In this document: piece by piece, positions 26,282 to 36,400 of the stretch
How positions within the stretch are numbered: the stretch's first letter is position 1
Layout of the letters: the number at the start of each line of letters is the position of its first letter
DNA from: Bradyrhizobium arachidis
GTDB lineage: Bacteria; Pseudomonadota; Alphaproteobacteria; Rhizobiales; Xanthobacteraceae
Length of the DNA stretch: 64,000 nucleotides
Assembly (NCBI RefSeq): GCF_015291705.1
Contig: NZ_CP030050.1
Coordinates: 3,720,001 to 3,784,000 of the forward strand
Reading direction: 5' to 3'
The notes under the pieces: model-generated
What the model was told of the DNA's origin: nothing
Seen by the model: the letters and a program-made list of their open reading frames with translations, nothing else
The model's database searches: none
Made by a program: the position numbers and the translations under genes

Positions 26282-27064
26282 TCAACGTCCGATCTGAAAG
26301 GCTGCGGCGACCAGCAGGATCAGGATTTCGCAGATCTGCTCGAACGCGCCGAGGATGTCGCCGGTCTGCCCGCCGATCTGGCGGATCGCAAGCCGCGCCA
26401 GCAGCAGCCCGGCGAGCGAGACCAGGATCAGGCCGACCAGCGCCTTGCCCGGCCCCAACGCCAGGGCGAGCGCGAGCGTTCCAACCGCAAAGGCGATGGC
26501 GACGCTCCGTCCCGGCGGCACTCCCGCGCTGGCCGACAATCCGTCCGGCCTTGCCGGCGGGACCAGTGACATGAAGGCCGGTACGCCCGCGCGCGCCGCC
26601 GCATGCGCGGCGCACAGCGCGAGCGTGACGGCCGCGGGACTGGCGATCGCCGCGAGCGCGCTCCAGCGCAGGCCGAACGACAGGATGAGCGCGCAGACAC
26701 CATAGGTGCCGATCCGGCTGTCGCGCATGATCTCGAGCTTGCGCTCGCGGGTGCGGCCGCCACCGAGCCCGTCAGCGGTATCGGCAAGTCCGTCCTCGTG
26801 CAGCGTACCGGTGATCAGGGTGGTCGCAGCCAGCGCGAGCAGCGCGGCGAGGTTCGGCGTCAGTCCGACCCGGATGGCGAGCTTGTAGATCAAGGCGCCG
26901 GCAAGGCCGACCAGCAGCCCCGCGACGGGGAGCGCCCAGGTCGCGCGCGCGACGGCGCCGTCGGCTGCAGGCTTTGACGATGCCACGGGAAGGATCGTCA
27001 CGAACGATGCCGCCATCCTGAGATCGGCGATGATGTCTTTCAAAAGCTCGGCGCGCGGCATCAT
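26282..27064 (-). CDS. cobS: Adenosylcobinamide-GDP ribazoletransferase (cobalamin synthase)
   Basis: Polytopic inner-membrane enzyme of 260 residues (CobS of enterics, CobV of Pseudomonas denitrificans) that joins adenosylcobinamide-GDP with alpha-ribazole. The signature region TGTLHEDGLADTADGLGGGR carries the acidic metal-binding residues; around it are alternating hydrophobic spans (ALALALGPGKALVGLILVSL). The start overlaps the cobU stop by four bases, and bluB follows closely. This is not the unrelated cobaltochelatase subunit also called CobS. Confidence 0.94.
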   Translation of the reverse strand: MMPRAELLKDIIADLRMAASFVTILPVASSKPAADGAVARATWALPVAGLLVGLAGALIYKLAIRVGLTPNLAALLALAATTLITGTLHEDGLADTADGLGGGRTRERKLEIMRDSRIGTYGVCALILSFGLRWSALAAIASPAAVTLALCAAHAAARAGVPAFMSLVPPARPDGLSASAGVPPGRSVAIAFAVGTLALALALGPGKALVGLILVSLAGLLLARLAIRQIGGQTGDILGAFEQICEILILLVAAAFQIGR

Positions 27065-27564
27065 TTCAGTTTCATCGGCAGGCCGGCGACCACGAACTCG
27101 ACCTCGTCGGCGACGGCGGCGATGGTCTGGTTCATGATCCCGGCGGCGTCGCGATAGCTGCGCGCCAGCGCATTGTCGGGCACGATGCCGAGGCCGACCT
27201 CGTTGGTGACGAAGACGGCGGGGCTTTTCAGGCGGGGCAGGGCGCTGGCGAGCTCTCTCACTTCACGCTCCCAGTCGCGCTCTGCATGCATCAGGTTGGA
27301 GAGCCACAGCGTCAGGCAATCCACCAGTCGTGCGCCGTCGCCATCGGTTGCGACCAGTGCGGGCACGAGATCGAGCGGCACCTCGCGTTCGACCCAGTCG
27401 GTTCCGCGCCGCGCGCGATGCTTGGCGATACGCGTCTCCATTTCCGCATCGAGCGCCTCGGCCGTCGCGACATAAACGGGCTGCCCGGGAAAAGCGCGCG
27501 TGCGCATTTCCGCACGCTTGCTCTTGCCCGATCGCGCTCCACCCGTGATCAAGATGACGGCCAT
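27061..27564 (-). CDS. cobU: Bifunctional adenosylcobinamide kinase/guanylyltransferase
   Basis: A 167-residue enzyme (CobU, or CobP in Pseudomonas naming) that phosphorylates adenosylcobinamide and then transfers GMP to it. The P-loop is GGARSGKSKRAE at the N-terminus, and the second block LVDCLTLWLSNL and FVTNEVGLGIVPDNALAR are diagnostic. The ATG at 27564 lies six bases after AGGAG; a TTG one codon earlier also exists. It begins the minus-strand set cobU-cobS-bluB, divergent from cbiB across 121 bases that contain no riboswitch. Confidence 0.94.
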   Translation of the reverse strand: MAVILITGGARSGKSKRAEMRTRAFPGQPVYVATAEALDAEMETRIAKHRARRGTDWVEREVPLDLVPALVATDGDGARLVDCLTLWLSNLMHAERDWEREVRELASALPRLKSPAVFVTNEVGLGIVPDNALARSYRDAAGIMNQTIAAVADEVEFVVAGLPMKLK

Positions 27565-27685
27565 CAAAGTCTCCTGTGGGTCTGACTAACCACCAAACGG
27601 CGCCAAAGACAAAGCCGAAATCAGGCCGGCAGGGGCTTGCGCTCGCCCTTCGCTTTGCGCAACAGGGGCGGGACAGGAGGCAGGC

Positions 27686-28627
27686 GTGGGCTTTGCGGGT
27701 GCGATGGTGGTGGCGATGGCGGTGGATGCCCTTTCGGGCTGGCCGTCATGGCTGTTCGCGCGGATCGGCCATCCCGTGACCTGGTTGGGCCGGCTGATCG
27801 GTGCCATCGACGCCGCCTGGAATCGCGATTCCGATCCGCCGGCCCTGCGCCGCGCTGTAGGTGTCGCTGGCGCGCTCCTGGTGATCGCGATCTCCGTCGC
27901 GGTCGGCTGGGTGCTTCAGTCAATGCTTCCTTGGGGCTGGATCCAGATCGTGCTGGTCGGTGTCCTCGCCTGGCCGCTGGTCGCGCTGCGCTCGCTGCAT
28001 GATCATGTCGCGGCCGTCGCGGCGCCCCTGCAGGCCGGTGACATCACCGCCGCGCGCGACGCGGTCTCGCGCATCGTCGGGCGCGATCCCGCCGCGCTCG
28101 ATGAAGCCGGCATCGCGCGCGCGGCGATCGAGAGTCTTGCGGAAAATGCGTCCGACGGCATTGTCGCGCCGGTGTTCTGGGGCGCGCTGTTCGGCCTGCC
28201 CGGCATCTTGGGTTACAAGGCGATCAATACCCTGGACTCGATGATCGGCCATCGCAGCGAACGGCACGAGGCTTTCGGCTGGGCCGCGGCGCGCATCGAC
28301 GATGTCGCCAACTTCATTCCGGCGCGCCTGACCGGGTTTCTGTTCGTGCTGCTGGCACCGCGCCGATCCCTGGCGCTGGCGTGCATGACGCGCGATGCGC
28401 GCCGTCACCGTTCTTCCAACGCCGGCTGGCCGGAAGCGGCGATGGCCGGTGCGCTCGGCGTGCGGCTCAGCGGCCCCCGCATCTACCATGGCAGCGTCAC
28501 GAACGAGCCCTGGCTGAACGAAGGCGCGCGCGATCCGCATCCCGCCGACATCGGCGAGGGACTGAATGTCTACCGCCGCGCCATGCTGCTCCTCGCCGGT
28601 CTGCTTGCGATCCTCGCCTTCGCGTGA
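27686..28627 (+). CDS. cbiB: Adenosylcobinamide-phosphate synthase CbiB/CobD
   Basis: Membrane enzyme of 313 residues that attaches aminopropanol (or its phosphate) to adenosylcobyric acid. Characteristic stretches are DALSGWPSWLFARIGHPVTW at the N-terminus, ARAAIESLAENASDGIVAPV, the PGILGYKAINTLDSMIGHR block and the final GEGLNVYRRAM. The GTG start at 27686 is supported by AGGAGG five bases upstream. Its stop is embedded in the GTG of the following decarboxylase gene, which makes the aminopropanol phosphate substrate, so the pair is functionally coupled. Confidence 0.94.
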   Translation: MGFAGAMVVAMAVDALSGWPSWLFARIGHPVTWLGRLIGAIDAAWNRDSDPPALRRAVGVAGALLVIAISVAVGWVLQSMLPWGWIQIVLVGVLAWPLVALRSLHDHVAAVAAPLQAGDITAARDAVSRIVGRDPAALDEAGIARAAIESLAENASDGIVAPVFWGALFGLPGILGYKAINTLDSMIGHRSERHEAFGWAAARIDDVANFIPARLTGFLFVLLAPRRSLALACMTRDARRHRSSNAGWPEAAMAGALGVRLSGPRIYHGSVTNEPWLNEGARDPHPADIGEGLNVYRRAMLLLAGLLAILAFA

Positions 28628-29604
28628 AAGAACAGAGCATGCGCGAGCACGGTGGAAATCTCGATCTGGCCCAGCAGCGGTTTGGCGGCCGCGCGGAGGA
28701 CTGGATCGATCTGTCGACCGGGATCAACCGGCTGCCTTATCCGGTGGGCGAGGTGAGCGCGCGCGCGTGGAGCGCGCTGCCGTCGCGGGCCGAGATCGAG
28801 GCATTGCATCAGGCGGCGCGGCACGCCTACCGTACGAGTGCACCGCTCGTCGCGATGGGCGGAGCGCAAGCCGCCATCCAACTGCTGCCGCAACTTGGCG
28901 CGCCCGGCTGCGCCCGCATCCTCGCGCCTACGTACAATGAATATGCGGGAGTGCTGTCGGCTGCGGGTTGGGACGTCCATGAAGTCGGCGAGCTCGATGC
29001 GCTGGCCGGCGCGGACCTCGCCATCGTGGTCAATCCCAACAATCCCGATGGCCGGACCTTCGCACCAAAGGATCTGCTGGCGTTGCTGCCGCGCGTCGGC
29101 CGTCTCATCGTGGATGAGAGCTTTGTCGACGCCGTTCCGCATCTGTCGCTGGCACCGGAAGCGGATCGCCCTGGGCTGCTGATCCTGCGTTCCTTCGGGA
29201 AGTTCTACGGCCTTGCCGGCCTGCGGCTCGGCTTCGCGATCGGCAACGCCGCTGACATTGCAAAGCTGGCGGCGATGTCGGGCCCTTGGCCTATCTCTGG
29301 CGCAGCGATTGCGATTGGCGGCCGCGCATTGCGCGACGATGCGTGGGCGGAGGCGACATCGGCGCGGCTTGGGCGTGACTGTGTTCGCCTCGACGAGATG
29401 GTGCAAGGACAAGGCTGGCGGCTCATCGGCGGTGCATCGTTGTTTCGTCTCTACGAGACGTCAGACGCGCTCGCCGCGCAGGAGAAGCTTGCGCGTCGCC
29501 AGATCTGGTCGCGCGTGTTCGCGAAAGAGCCGACATGGCTGCGGCTCGGGCTTCCCGGCGTTGAGGCCGAGTGGACCCGCCTCGCCGAGGTCCTAGCGCG
29601 CTAG
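28624..29604 (+). CDS. cobD: Threonine-phosphate decarboxylase
   Basis: PLP-dependent aminotransferase-fold enzyme of 326 residues (CobD of Salmonella, CobC of Pseudomonas denitrificans) that decarboxylates L-threonine phosphate to the aminopropanol linker of B12. Features are [15 protein letters not shown] and [14 protein letters not shown] at the start, [22 protein letters not shown] and the PLP lysine in [16 protein letters not shown]. The start is either the coupled GTG at 28624 or an ATG at 28639. Its 3' end overlaps that of cobQ on the other strand by twelve bases. Confidence 0.93.
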   Translation: MKEQSMREHGGNLDLAQQRFGGRAEDWIDLSTGINRLPYPVGEVSARAWSALPSRAEIEALHQAARHAYRTSAPLVAMGGAQAAIQLLPQLGAPGCARILAPTYNEYAGVLSAAGWDVHEVGELDALAGADLAIVVNPNNPDGRTFAPKDLLALLPRVGRLIVDESFVDAVPHLSLAPEADRPGLLILRSFGKFYGLAGLRLGFAIGNAADIAKLAAMSGPWPISGAAIAIGGRALRDDAWAEATSARLGRDCVRLDEMVQGQGWRLIGGASLFRLYETSDALAAQEKLARRQIWSRVFAKEPTWLRLGLPGVEAEWTRLAEVLAR

Positions 29605-31041
29605 CGCGAGCAGGCCCTCGACATCGAGATGTTTTTCGATGTGATCGGCGAGGGCGTCAAGCGCGCTTTCGACCCGGGCATGATAGGGCTCGTTGCCCGC
29701 GGGAATGTCGAGCTTCGCCAAAAACGCCTTGCGGAAATCATCCGACGTGAACAGGCCGTGCAGATAGCTGCCCTGCACGCGGCCATCCCTGGAGATCGCG
29801 CCTTCCGGCTCGCCGTTCAGCTTCGCGAAGGGGCGGACGCGATCCGGCCCATCGGTGCGGCCGATGTGAATTTCGTAGGCTTCGATCGGCTGATCCGTCG
29901 CAGCGTGCACCGCTGCGACGCGCGTCAACGTCTTCTGCGGGCTCATCACCGTCTCAACATCGAGAAGCCCGAGCCCCGGCGTATCACCTGCCGGGCCTTC
30001 AATGCCATCGGGGTCGGCAACGCTGCGTCCGAGCATCTGATAGCCGCCGCATAGGCCGAGCACGTGGCCGCCACGGCGGTGATGCGCGAGCAGATCGATG
30101 TCCCAGCCCTGCGCGCGCAGGAACGCGAGATCGCCACGGGTGGACTTTGAGCCGGGGATGATGACCAGTCTGACGTCGCCGGGGATCGCTTCGCCGGGGC
30201 GCACCATCAGGAGATCGACGCCTGGCTCGAGCTTGAGTGGATCGAGATCGTCGAAATTGGCGATGCGCGACAGCGCGAGGCACGCGATCTTGCATTGGCC
30301 GGGCTTGCGCGCATCACTGAGGCCCAGCGCGTCCTCGGCCGGCAGTTCGCCCGCGCGGGCGAACCAGGGCAGCACGCCGAGGCCGCGCCACGCGGTCCTC
30401 TCTTCGATCAGCCTGTAGCCGTCGTCAAACAGCGTGGGATCGCCGCGGAACTTGTTGATGACAAAGCCCTGGATCATCGCGGCATCGTCGGGGTCGATCA
30501 CCGTCCTGATGCCGACGAGCTGGGCGATGACGCCGCCGCGATCGATGTCGCCAACGAGCACGACCGGCACGTCGGCCTTGCGCGCAAAGCCCATATTGGC
30601 GATGTCGGCCTTGCGCAGATTCACCTCGGCCGGACTGCCCGCGCCTTCGACCAGCACCAGATCAGCGCGCGCCTTCAACCGCTCAAAGCTCTCCAGCACC
30701 GCGCCCATCAGCGAGGGCTTCATCGCGGCGTATTCGCGCGCCCGCGCGGTGGCGATGCGTTTTCCATGCACGACGATTTGCGCGCCGACATCGGTCTCGG
30801 GCTTCAGCAGCACCGGGTTCATGTCGGTGTGCGGCTCGACGCCCGCCGCGAGCGCTTGAAGCGCCTGCGCACGCCCGATCTCGCCGCCATCGACGGTGAC
30901 GGCCGCATTGTTCGACATGTTCTGCGGCTTGAAGGGAAGTACGCGCAAGGCCCGCCGTGTGAAGGCGCGCGCGAGGCCGGCCACGATGAGCGACTTGCCC
31001 ACGTCCGAGCCGGCCCCCTGGATCATCAGTGCGCGTGCCAT
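29593..31041 (-). CDS. cobQ: Cobyric acid synthase
   Basis: Glutamine-dependent amidotransferase of 482 residues that amidates four side chains of adenosylcobyrinic acid a,c-diamide. The N-terminal dethiobiotin-synthetase-like domain has [18 protein letters not shown] and [13 protein letters not shown]; the C-terminal glutaminase domain has the nucleophile in [13 protein letters not shown] and a catalytic histidine near SYLHGLF. The ATG at 31041 gives the family N-terminus; the much longer open frame continues antisense through cobO. It follows cobO by five bases, matching the biochemical order. Confidence 0.95.
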   Translation of the reverse strand: MARALMIQGAGSDVGKSLIVAGLARAFTRRALRVLPFKPQNMSNNAAVTVDGGEIGRAQALQALAAGVEPHTDMNPVLLKPETDVGAQIVVHGKRIATARAREYAAMKPSLMGAVLESFERLKARADLVLVEGAGSPAEVNLRKADIANMGFARKADVPVVLVGDIDRGGVIAQLVGIRTVIDPDDAAMIQGFVINKFRGDPTLFDDGYRLIEERTAWRGLGVLPWFARAGELPAEDALGLSDARKPGQCKIACLALSRIANFDDLDPLKLEPGVDLLMVRPGEAIPGDVRLVIIPGSKSTRGDLAFLRAQGWDIDLLAHHRRGGHVLGLCGGYQMLGRSVADPDGIEGPAGDTPGLGLLDVETVMSPQKTLTRVAAVHAATDQPIEAYEIHIGRTDGPDRVRPFAKLNGEPEGAISRDGRVQGSYLHGLFTSDDFRKAFLAKLDIPAGNEPYHARVESALDALADHIEKHLDVEGLLALAR

Positions 31042-31046
31042 CGCGC

Positions 31047-31682
31047 TCAGAACTCGACGCCGGCTTGCGCCTTGATGCCGGAGCGGAAGGGATGCTTGAC
31101 CAGCGTCATCTCGGTGACGAGATCGGCGATCTCGATCAGCTCGTCCTTCGCGTTGCGCCCGGTGAGCACGACATGCGTCATCGGCGGCTTCGAGGTCGTC
31201 AGGAAGTCGACGACCTCGGCGATGTCGAGATAGTCGTAGCGCAGCGCGATGTTGATCTCGTCGAGCACGACCATGCGCAGGTTCGAATCGAGGATCAGCT
31301 CCTTGGCCTTCTCCCAGCCGGCGCGGGCGGCGGCAATGTCGCGGGCGCGGTCCTGCGTTTCCCAGGTGAAGCCTTCGCCCATGGCATGGAACTGGCAGAG
31401 CTCGCCGAAATGGCCCGTGAGCAGACGCCGCTCGCCAGTATCCCAGGCACCCTTGATGAACTGCACGACAGCGCAGGGGAAGCCATGGGCGACGCAGCGG
31501 ACGATCATGCCGAAGGCCGAGGACGACTTGCCCTTGCCGGCGCCGGTGTGGACGATGATCAGGCCCTTTTCGCCGCTCTTGGTTGCCATGATCTTGTCGC
31601 GGGCGGCCTTCTTCTTCGCCATTTTCTGGGCGTGGCGGGCGTCGGTTTCCGCAGTGGTTTGGGTATCCGGTTCTGGCGTCAT
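31047..31682 (-). CDS. cobO: Cob(I)yrinic acid a,c-diamide adenosyltransferase
   Basis: CobO/BtuR-type corrinoid adenosyltransferase of 211 residues that adds the adenosyl group from ATP. After a charged N-terminus ([20 protein letters not shown]) comes the P-loop [16 protein letters not shown], then [11 protein letters not shown], and [16 protein letters not shown] with the metal-coordinating acids. The ATG at 31682 sets a family-length protein. Its promoter must lie in the short space before the plus-strand riboswitch, which points the other way, so cobO-cobQ is not under that switch. Confidence 0.94.
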   Translation of the reverse strand: MTPEPDTQTTAETDARHAQKMAKKKAARDKIMATKSGEKGLIIVHTGAGKGKSSSAFGMIVRCVAHGFPCAVVQFIKGAWDTGERRLLTGHFGELCQFHAMGEGFTWETQDRARDIAAARAGWEKAKELILDSNLRMVVLDEINIALRYDYLDIAEVVDFLTTSKPPMTHVVLTGRNAKDELIEIADLVTEMTLVKHPFRSGIKAQAGVEF

Positions 31683-31736
31683 CGGTCCCGGTCCTTCGGC
31701 TTGACAAGAGGCGGCCGGGGGCAAATGGTGGCCCGG

Positions 31737-31929
31737 CACTGGTTCCTGTCCTATGACAGGCGAAGAGGGAATGCGATAGGGTCCGAATCGGCAAGATTTG
31801 GGTCCAAAATGCAGCCGCCCCCGCGACCGTGACCGGAGAGATGCCCGAAGCCACTGATCCCCTAGGGGATCGGGAAGGCGGGGATCGAAGGGCCAAAACC
31901 CTGCTCCGCAAGCCGGGAGACCTGCCAGC
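31737..31929 (+). promoter_or_regulatory. Cobalamin riboswitch 1
   Basis: A B12 riboswitch. Visible parts: closing stem CACTGG/CCAGCG, the early hairpin CCTGTCCTATGACAGG, the GAGGGAATGCG segment, the core GCCGCCCCCGCGACCGTGACC, GAAGCCACTG, CGGGAAGGCG and the B12 box AGCCGGGAGACCTGCC at 31911-31926. It precedes the DUF1636-cobW-cobN operon. An SD-sequestering hairpin follows 74 bases later, so cobalamin probably shuts off translation of the first gene. Confidence 0.93.
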
Positions 31930-32002
31930 GCGGACGAGTTTTGGACCGGCGGACGGGGTGTTCCGCGACGGGGAAACGGGCCTTCACGAGAATGGTCCGT
32001 GT

Positions 32003-32038
32003 GCCTCTTCGCCTCCCGCTGTTTATTCTGGAAGAGGC
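32003..32038 (+). promoter_or_regulatory. Shine-Dalgarno-sequestering hairpin of riboswitch 1
   Basis: GCCTCTTC (32003-32010) pairs perfectly with GAAGAGGC (32031-32038), hiding the GGAAG ribosome binding site of the DUF1636 gene, whose ATG is at 32040. This is the expected expression platform of a translational B12 switch. Confidence 0.65.
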
Positions 32039-32039
32039 G

Positions 32040-32414
32040 ATGACCGTCACACTTCACGTCTGCATCACCTGCCGCGCTGGCCAGACGCTTGGCGAAGGCG
32101 AGACCACACCCGGCAAGCGCCTGCATGGCGCGATCCTCGAGGCCGGCGTGCCCGAGGGCGTCAACGTGGTTCCCGTCGAATGCCTGTCTGCATGCAGCCA
32201 GGGCTGCTCGGTCGCGCTCAGCGCGCCCGGCCGCTGGTCCTATGTCTATGGCCGCCTGTCGGATGCGAACGCGCAGGACGTGGTCGCGGGCGCCGCGGCC
32301 TATGCGGCCGCGCCCGACGGCCTCGTGCCGTGGCGCAGCCGGCCCGAAATCTTCCGCAAGCAGTCGCTTGCCCGCATTCCCCCCATTGCCGTGTTGCCGG
32401 AGGCCGCCGAATGA
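32040..32414 (+). CDS. DUF1636 protein, four-cysteine metal- or cluster-binding type
   Basis: A 124-residue small protein of the DUF1636 family, thioredoxin-like ferredoxin type. Cysteines occur as CITC near residue 9 and as ECLSACSQGCSV near residue 50, spacing suited to a [2Fe-2S] cluster or a metal ion. It is the first gene after cobalamin riboswitch 1 and overlaps cobW by four bases, with cobN next. Its position suggests a role in cobalt delivery or redox supply for corrin synthesis, but this is inference; no biochemical function is known to me. Confidence 0.85.
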   Translation: MTVTLHVCITCRAGQTLGEGETTPGKRLHGAILEAGVPEGVNVVPVECLSACSQGCSVALSAPGRWSYVYGRLSDANAQDVVAGAAAYAAAPDGLVPWRSRPEIFRKQSLARIPPIAVLPEAAE

Positions 32415-33445
32415 ACTCGCTCGCAAAAGTCCCTGTCACGGTGGTCACGGGCTTTCTCGGCTCCGGCAAGACGACGCTGATCCAGCATCTGCTCAGCAAT
32501 GCCAATGGCAAGAAGCTCGCCGTGCTGGTCAACGAGTTCGGCAGCGAGGGCGTCGACGGCGAGATCCTGAAATCCTGCGCCGATGCCAACTGCCCGGAGG
32601 AGAATATCGTCGAGCTCGCCAATGGCTGCATCTGCTGCACCGTTGCCGACGATTTCATTCCGACCATGGAGCAGTTGCTGGCGCGCCCGGTGCGGCCCGA
32701 TCACATCCTGATCGAGACCTCGGGCCTGGCGCTGCCAAAACCGCTGCTGAAAGCATTCGACTGGCCGGAGATCCGCTCGCGCATCACCGTCGACGGCGTG
32801 ATCGCGCTCGCCGATGCCGAGGCGGTTGCCGCCGGTCGCTTCGCGCCGGACCCGGCGGCTGTCGAAGCGCAGCGCGCCGCGGACGAAAATCTCGATCACG
32901 AGACGCCGCTCTCGGAGGTGTTCGAGGACCAGATCGCCTGCGCAGATATCGTGCTGCTGACCAAGGCCGATCTCGCCGGCAGCGCCGGCATTGAAGCCGC
33001 CAAGGCCGCGATCGCCGCCGAGATGCCGCGCCGCGTGCCGATGCTGCCCGTCACCGACGGTGCGATCGACGCGCGCGTCATTCTCGGGCTCGGCGCCGCC
33101 GCCGAGAACGATCTTGCCGCGCGCCCGTCGCATCACGATGGCGAGGAGGAGCACGAGCACGATGATTTCGCCTCCGTCGTGATCGATCTTCCGGAGGTTG
33201 CGGATGTCGATACGCTGGTTGCGTCGGTGCAGAGGCTGGCGCGCGAGCAGAACGTGCTGCGTGCCAAGGGCTACATCGCGGTCGCGGGCAAGCCGATGCG
33301 CCTGCTGCTTCAGGCCGTCGGCGAGCGCGTGCGCCACCAGTTCGACAAGCCCTGGGGCGCGGGTCTCAGGCAGTCGAAGCTCGTCGTGATCGGCGAGCAT
33401 GGCGATATCGATGAGGCCGCGATCAAGGCGGGATTGGGAGTCTGA
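32411..33445 (+). CDS. cobW: Cobalamin biosynthesis GTPase CobW
   Basis: G3E-family GTPase of 344 residues that is thought to deliver cobalt for corrin synthesis. P-loop GFLGSGKTTLIQH, the metal-binding CxCC motif in NGCICCTVADDF, the LIETSGLALPKP switch region and the TKAD base-recognition motif are intact. A histidine/acid-rich loop HHDGEEEHEHDD (near residue 239) could hold metal. The ATG at 32411 overlaps the stop of the DUF1636 gene; the longer frame upstream runs through the riboswitch. Its TGA overlaps the cobN ATG. Confidence 0.95.
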   Translation: MNSLAKVPVTVVTGFLGSGKTTLIQHLLSNANGKKLAVLVNEFGSEGVDGEILKSCADANCPEENIVELANGCICCTVADDFIPTMEQLLARPVRPDHILIETSGLALPKPLLKAFDWPEIRSRITVDGVIALADAEAVAAGRFAPDPAAVEAQRAADENLDHETPLSEVFEDQIACADIVLLTKADLAGSAGIEAAKAAIAAEMPRRVPMLPVTDGAIDARVILGLGAAAENDLAARPSHHDGEEEHEHDDFASVVIDLPEVADVDTLVASVQRLAREQNVLRAKGYIAVAGKPMRLLLQAVGERVRHQFDKPWGAGLRQSKLVVIGEHGDIDEAAIKAGLGV

Positions 33446-36400
33446 TGCACGTCGTCTTCCGCGAGAGCCGGGGTCTCGAGGAGACCGCGACGCCAAGAGA
33501 CATCGGCCAGGACCCGGCCGATCTCGTGGTGCTCTCGTACTCGGATTCCGACCTTGCCGCATTCGCGGCGGGCTGGCGGCGCGGCCGTAGCAGCCTGCCG
33601 TCGCTGCGGCTCGCCAATCTCGCGGAGCTGCGTCATCCGCTCTCGGTCGACACCTATATCGAGCGCACGCTGTCGCAGGCGCGCGGCATCCTGGTGCGTC
33701 TGATCGGCGGAGAATCTTATTGGCCCTATGGCCTTGCGGCGCTCCAGCAGCTCGCCAAAGATCGTAACATCGTGCTGGCCGTGCTGCCGGCCGACGGCCG
33801 CGACGACACGCGGCTCGATGCTTACTCGACCCTGCCGGTCTCGACGCTGCGGCGGCTCAAGGTGCTTTGCGACACCGGTGGCCCCGTTGCCGCTCAGGCC
33901 GCGATTGCTCAGCTTGCGCTGGCTTCGGGCCTCTATGCAGGTCCGGTCGTCGGCGAGATGACCGTGCCCGAGATGGGCTTTTATGATCCCGCGCGTGGTG
34001 TCATCGCCGCGCCGCCGTCGGGTGAAGGCAGGCCGCTCGCGCTGGTGACCTTCTATCGCTCTTATCTCACTGCCGCTGACACCGGCCCGGTCGATGCCCT
34101 GATCGCTGCGCTGCGCGAGAAGGGTTTTGCGGCGTATGGCGTGTTCGTCACCTCCCTAAAGGGCCCGGGCGTTGCGGGCTGGCTGCGGGACTATCTTGCG
34201 AAGAACCCTCCGGCCGCGATCGTCAATGCGACGGCGTTTTCTGCGCTGGGCGAAGATGGCACGACGCCGTTCGATGCTGCGTCATGTCCCGTCTTCCAGG
34301 TCGCGCTCTCGTCGGCACGGCGCGAGGACTGGGCGGAATCGTTGCGCGGTCTGTCGCCCGGCGATCTCGCGATGCACGTGGTGCTGCCCGAGGTCGACGG
34401 CCGCGTGTTCGCGGGCGTCGTGAGCTTCAAGTCGGCGGCGGAGCGCGATCCCGATTTGCAATTTTCGCATCTGGCGCATCGGCCGGATGAGGAGCGCGTG
34501 ACGGCCGTCGCCGCGCGCGTTGCAGCCTGGTGGCGCCTTGCGGAAAAGCCGGCTGCCGGGAAGCGCGTCGCGATCGTGCTTTCGAACTATCCGGGCCGGC
34601 CGCACCAGATCGCGCATGCGGTTGGGCTCGATGCGCTGGCTTCGGTCGAGGCATTGGTGTCTGACCTTGCAAAGGCCGGCTTCGATGTCGCGCCGGTCCA
34701 TGCGCTCGGCGAGACGCTGCTGAAGCAGCATCTGACCTGGAGCGTCGCCGATTACCGCGCGTCACTCTTACACCTCCCGCAATCCCTGCGGGATGATCTC
34801 GCGCAAGCCTGGGGCGGGCTGGAGACCGATCCAAGCTGCGGCAGTGGTGCGTTCCGCTTCGCGGCCACCGCTTGCGGCCAGTCAATCATCGCCGTTCAGC
34901 CGGAGCGTGGCGACGCCATCACGCGTGATTCCGACTATCACGATCTCGCCCGCACGCCGCGCCACGGCTATGTCGCGTTCTATCTCTGGCTCCGCGAGCA
35001 GGGCATTGATGCCGTCGTGCACATGGGGGCGCACGGGACGCTGGAATGGTTGCCGGGGAAATCCGTGGCGCTGTCGTCGGGGTGCTGGCCGGAAGCGCTG
35101 ATCGGCGATCTCCCCGTCATCTATCCCTTCATCGTCAACGATCCCGGCGAGGCTGCGCAGGCCAAGCGGCGGATCGGTGCCGTCACCATCGGCCATCTGC
35201 CGCCGCCGCTCGAGCAATCCACGGTGCCGGAGGGTTTGCGCCGGCTCGAACGCCTGCTCGACGAATATTCGACCGCCGATGGTCTCGATCCCGCGCGCCG
35301 CCAGCGCCTGATCGCGGCGATCCGCGACGAGGCCCGTGCAGCGGGCCTCGAAGACGATCTCGGTCTCGATGCGTCGGCCGCGCCGGCCGAAGCCATTCCG
35401 CGCATCGACCGCTTCGTCTGCGATCTCAAGGAAAGCCAGTTCGGCGACGGCCTGCACGTGTTCGGCCGCGGCGCCTGCGGCGAGGCGGAGCGGGATGCGC
35501 TGCGTGCCGCGCTCGCAGGGCAGCGCGTCGCGCCGGGGCCGTCGGGCTCGCCCTATCGTGGACGGCGGGACGTGTTGCCGACGGGACGCAATCTCTTTGC
35601 CGTCGATCCGCGCGCCGTGCCGACGCCGTCGGCACATGCGCAGGGGGTCAAGCTCGCCGAAGAGCTGCTTCGTCGCCATTTGCAGGATCACGGCGACTGG
35701 CCGAAGGGCCTCGTGGTCGACCTCTGGGGCTCGGCGACGATGCGCACTGCCGGCGAAGAGTTCGCGATGGCGCTGCATCTGGCCGGCCTCGCACCGCGCT
35801 GGGATCACGCCTCCGGCCGCGTCACCGGCTACGACATCATCGCGCCGGCCGAGCTTGGACGGCCCCGCATCGACGTCACGCTGCGTGTGTCGGGGCTGTT
35901 CCGCGATGTCTTCTCCGGCCTTGCGCAATTGTTCGAGGCAGCATCCGAGGCGCTCGCAACGCGCGAGGAGGAGGGCGACGAGAATCCGTACCGCCACCGC
36001 GCCTCGCGCGTGTTCGCGCCGCGGCCCGGACAATACGGCGTCGGCCTCTCAGCGATCCCCGATGCCTTTACGGCAGATACGCGCGACGCCGCCGGCGAAG
36101 CCTGGCTGTCAGCCTCGTCCTGGGCCTTCTCCGCCGATGGCGCGATCAAGCCCGATCGCGCCGGCATCGAGCAGCGGCTCGCATCGGCCGATGCCTTCGT
36201 CCACGTCCAGGATTTGCCGGAGACCGATCTGCTGCTCGCTGCCGACTATGCCGCGCACGAAGCCGGCGTTGCGGCGGCCGCGGCCCATCTCGGCGCGGCC
36301 GGGCCATCGCTCTATCATCTCGACACGACGCGCCCCGAGCAGCCGCATGCGCGCACGCTGACGGAGGAGATCTCGCGCGTGGTTCGCGCACGCGCGGCCA

